A DNA stretch of 7,557 nt. Origin: Candidatus Aerophobota bacterium (GTDB taxonomy: Bacteria > Aerophobota > Aerophobia > Aerophobales > JAGGXI01). The stretch lies in contig JAGGXI010000004.1 of assembly GCA_021163155.1 (NCBI GenBank), forward strand, positions 1-7,557. The letters run 5' to 3'. The translations under genes were made by a program, and so were the position numbers. Under the pieces are notes generated by a model, which searched no databases, had not been told where the DNA came from, and saw only the letters and a list, made by a program, of their open reading frames with translations. Below, one piece after another: positions 6,320 through 7,557 of the stretch; the first letter of the stretch is position 1, and each line of letters begins with the position of its first letter.

Positions 6320-6549
6320 AACCGAAAAGGAGGTAGGTTATTAGCCGGGAAAAGGGAAACTTCTAAAGAGAAAAGTGTTGAAAGATTAGTTTCTTTTTTA
6401 GGAGCTTTCCACAGAAAAATGAACCATGTGTGTTAAAATATATTGAAAGAAAAAGAGATAAATACTTTAATGGAATAAAAGAGTAAGCGATAAAGATATA
6501 TGAAGAAATAATGGTAATACTTAAAGAGTACTCTCGGGAAAGAAGATAA
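6320..6549 (+). pseudogene. Broken coding relic of unknown identity
   Basis: Starting 24 nt after the intron end, one frame reads NRKGGRLLAGKRETSKEKSV and continues ERLVSFLGAFHRKMNHV to about 6430. After a one-base shift the next frame reads LKYIERKRDKYFNGIKE, meets a TAA at 6484-6486, and continues AIKIYEEIMVILKEYSRERR to a TAA at 6547-6549. The pieces join into a basic, helical, protein-like sequence of about 75 residues, more coherent than random AT-rich DNA. I do not recognise the family. It could be the C-terminal part of a gene whose upstream part was lost when the intron copy arrived, or a transposase tail. Confidence 0.35.
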
Positions 6550-6704
6550 AAAATAGCTAATTTTAAGCTTCGGTGACTCAAAATTGAGTCAAAAATTGTT
6601 CTTTCTCACTTAAAAAAGAGTTTTCTAAGAAAAAGGCTAAAACAAGGCATACCTCCCCTACCATAGATAAAAGCGGAAAATCCTTTGTAAAACTCTTGAG
6701 GTTC
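6550..6704. other. Gene-free stretch between the relic and the transposase remnant, with a palindrome
   Basis: No reading frame is convincing here. TGACTCAAAATTGAGTCA at 6574-6591 has 8-base inverted arms around AA and is followed by AAAAATT. It could be an operator, an insertion-sequence end or a weak hairpin. The distal end of the insertion sequence that carried the transposase remnant should lie in or near this stretch, but I cannot place its terminal repeat. Confidence 0.4.
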
Positions 6705-7555
6705 TCAAGTTGCTGTTAGCACATCTTGTGATTTTTCTTCTCTAACCCCAAGTGCCTTTGCTTGAGCATCTATATGCTGACACATACAGGCTAAAGCTAC
6801 TCGGATAGTCCACATCTTACGGCCCCTTGTTCTCGTCGCTGTCAATTTATAATCTCTTTTTTTAACCTTAAAGGATCTCTCAGAGATGCTTCTCTTTTTA
6901 TAAAGCTCTTTCCAGAGATCACTACCCTTGGAACAGGAGTAAAGTAGCGATAATTATCCTCATGAAAAGAGTGTAGACAACTCTTCCATACTTTGACTTT
7001 TTCTGCTGATAAATATCTTTATAAGGGCATTCTTCATCTTTGTATTGAGCTAAAGAACAGACAGGGCAGCGTCACTTATTGCGACCTCTATCCCAGCAGT
7101 ATCCCCAGTTAGTTAAGGTAAGTCCATAAAGGCAGATAGGAGCTCCATCTTTGGTAAAGAAGATAAGGTCTCTATTCTTAAATTTTCTCATCACATCGTT
7201 TGTTAATCTTGATAATAGGACTTATCCTGTAGTAATTAATAAGGAACCTGTAAAAATGGTAATTATCATAACCACTATCAAAGACAGAGTGCTTTATTCT
7301 GTAATCTTGATTCATTGCTTCTTTTATAAGATTTATCCCTACAACTCCATCATGAATATTAGCAGATGTTAACTTGGGAAGAATGATAGAAAGACCTGAT
7401 TCTAAATCTACTAAATCGTGGATTCCATATCCATATACCCAACTTTCATGGAAAGAGTTCCATCCCCATCTGGCATTCCCATCAGAGAAGAGGCGGGGAC
7501 AGTCACATTTATCTTTACACTTACATACCTTTTTCCCGTAGGGAGAGAGGCATAG
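6705..7555 (-). pseudogene. DDE transposase remnant, multiply broken and cut by the window edge
   Basis: The fragments join into the C-terminal two thirds of a DDE (Tnp_1-type) transposase. The first frame includes FSDGNARWGWNSFHESWVYG (Asp codon 7481-7483), LTSANIHDG and SVFDSGYDNYHFYRFL (Asp codon 7277-7279). A one-base shift near 7183-7190 leads into FKNRDLIFFTKDGAPICLYG and a TGA at 7072-7074. Next come RCPVC...ECPYKD and SKYGRVVYT, then shifts at the T-run 6965-6968 (into HEDNYRYFTPVPR) and at the G-run 6925-6927 (into LYKKRSISERSFKVKKRDYK). The Glu codon is at 6879-6881 and the stop at 6705-6707. The DDE residues are all present, but with three frameshifts and a nonsense codon the enzyme cannot be made. 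The CPxC...CP insert between the second D and E occurs in some IS4-like and related families; I do not assign one. Confidence 0.85.
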
Positions 7556-7557
7556 GC

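Noticed and set aside
6363-6581. Minus-strand open frame of 72 codons
   Set aside because: It is the antisense of the plus-strand relic, with the biased Ile/Ser/Phe/Leu content of AT-rich antisense DNA and no recognisable domain.
6695-6709. CTTGAG-GTT-CTCAAG hairpin as a terminator
   Set aside because: The 6-bp stem overlaps the transposase stop codon and has no T-run on either side.
7151-7372. Plus-strand open frame of 73 codons
   Set aside because: It is antisense to the transposase remnant, whose minus-strand frame shows the DDE signature.

Overview
The window looks like an AT-rich anaerobic bacterium, or possibly an archaeon. The evidence is a complete soluble heterodisulfide-reductase set (HdrA, HdrC, HdrB) with strong Shine-Dalgarno sites and a sigma70-like promoter, in a neighbourhood full of decayed mobile DNA. 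A group II intron and decayed transposases fit lineages such as sulfur-cycling or acetogenic Firmicutes, Desulfobacterota or uncultured anaerobic phyla. The sequence alone does not fix the taxon.

Layout. Positions 1-220 hold the 5' end of a group II intron on the minus strand that runs out of the window. Positions 252-440 hold a probable remnant of a small helix-turn-helix gene. Positions 443-4201 hold an intact minus-strand operon, hdrA-hdrC-hdrB, with gaps of 18 and 12 nt. Its promoter (TTGACA, 16 nt, TAATAT, at 4298-4325) is overlapped by a near-palindromic TACCC/GGGGTA site (4283-4300) of the kind bound by CsoR/CstR-type repressors. Positions 4518-6296 hold a second copy of the same intron on the plus strand. 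It lacks its 5' end, its reverse transcriptase/maturase gene is frameshifted, and domains V and VI are recognisable at the 3' end. Positions 6297-6704 hold a broken plus-strand coding relic of unknown identity. From 6705 to the right edge lies a heavily damaged DDE transposase on the minus strand.

How the genes work together. HdrA carries the bifurcation-type FAD and several [4Fe-4S] clusters. HdrC relays electrons through two [4Fe-4S] clusters, and HdrB holds the two cysteine-rich CCG motifs that bind the catalytic noncubane clusters. HdrA is fused to an MvhD-like domain that has lost several expected cysteines, and no hydrogenase or formate dehydrogenase partner is in view, so the electron donor and the disulfide substrate are open. 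The operon is flanked by two divergent intron copies sharing at least 114 bp at about 97% identity. All ORF-bearing mobile DNA here is broken while the hdr genes are clean.

The two most interesting points are the metal/persulfide-type operator on the hdr promoter and the pair of inverted intron copies, one 5'-truncated, that bracket the operon. I see no RNA genes other than intron RNA and no CRISPR array.
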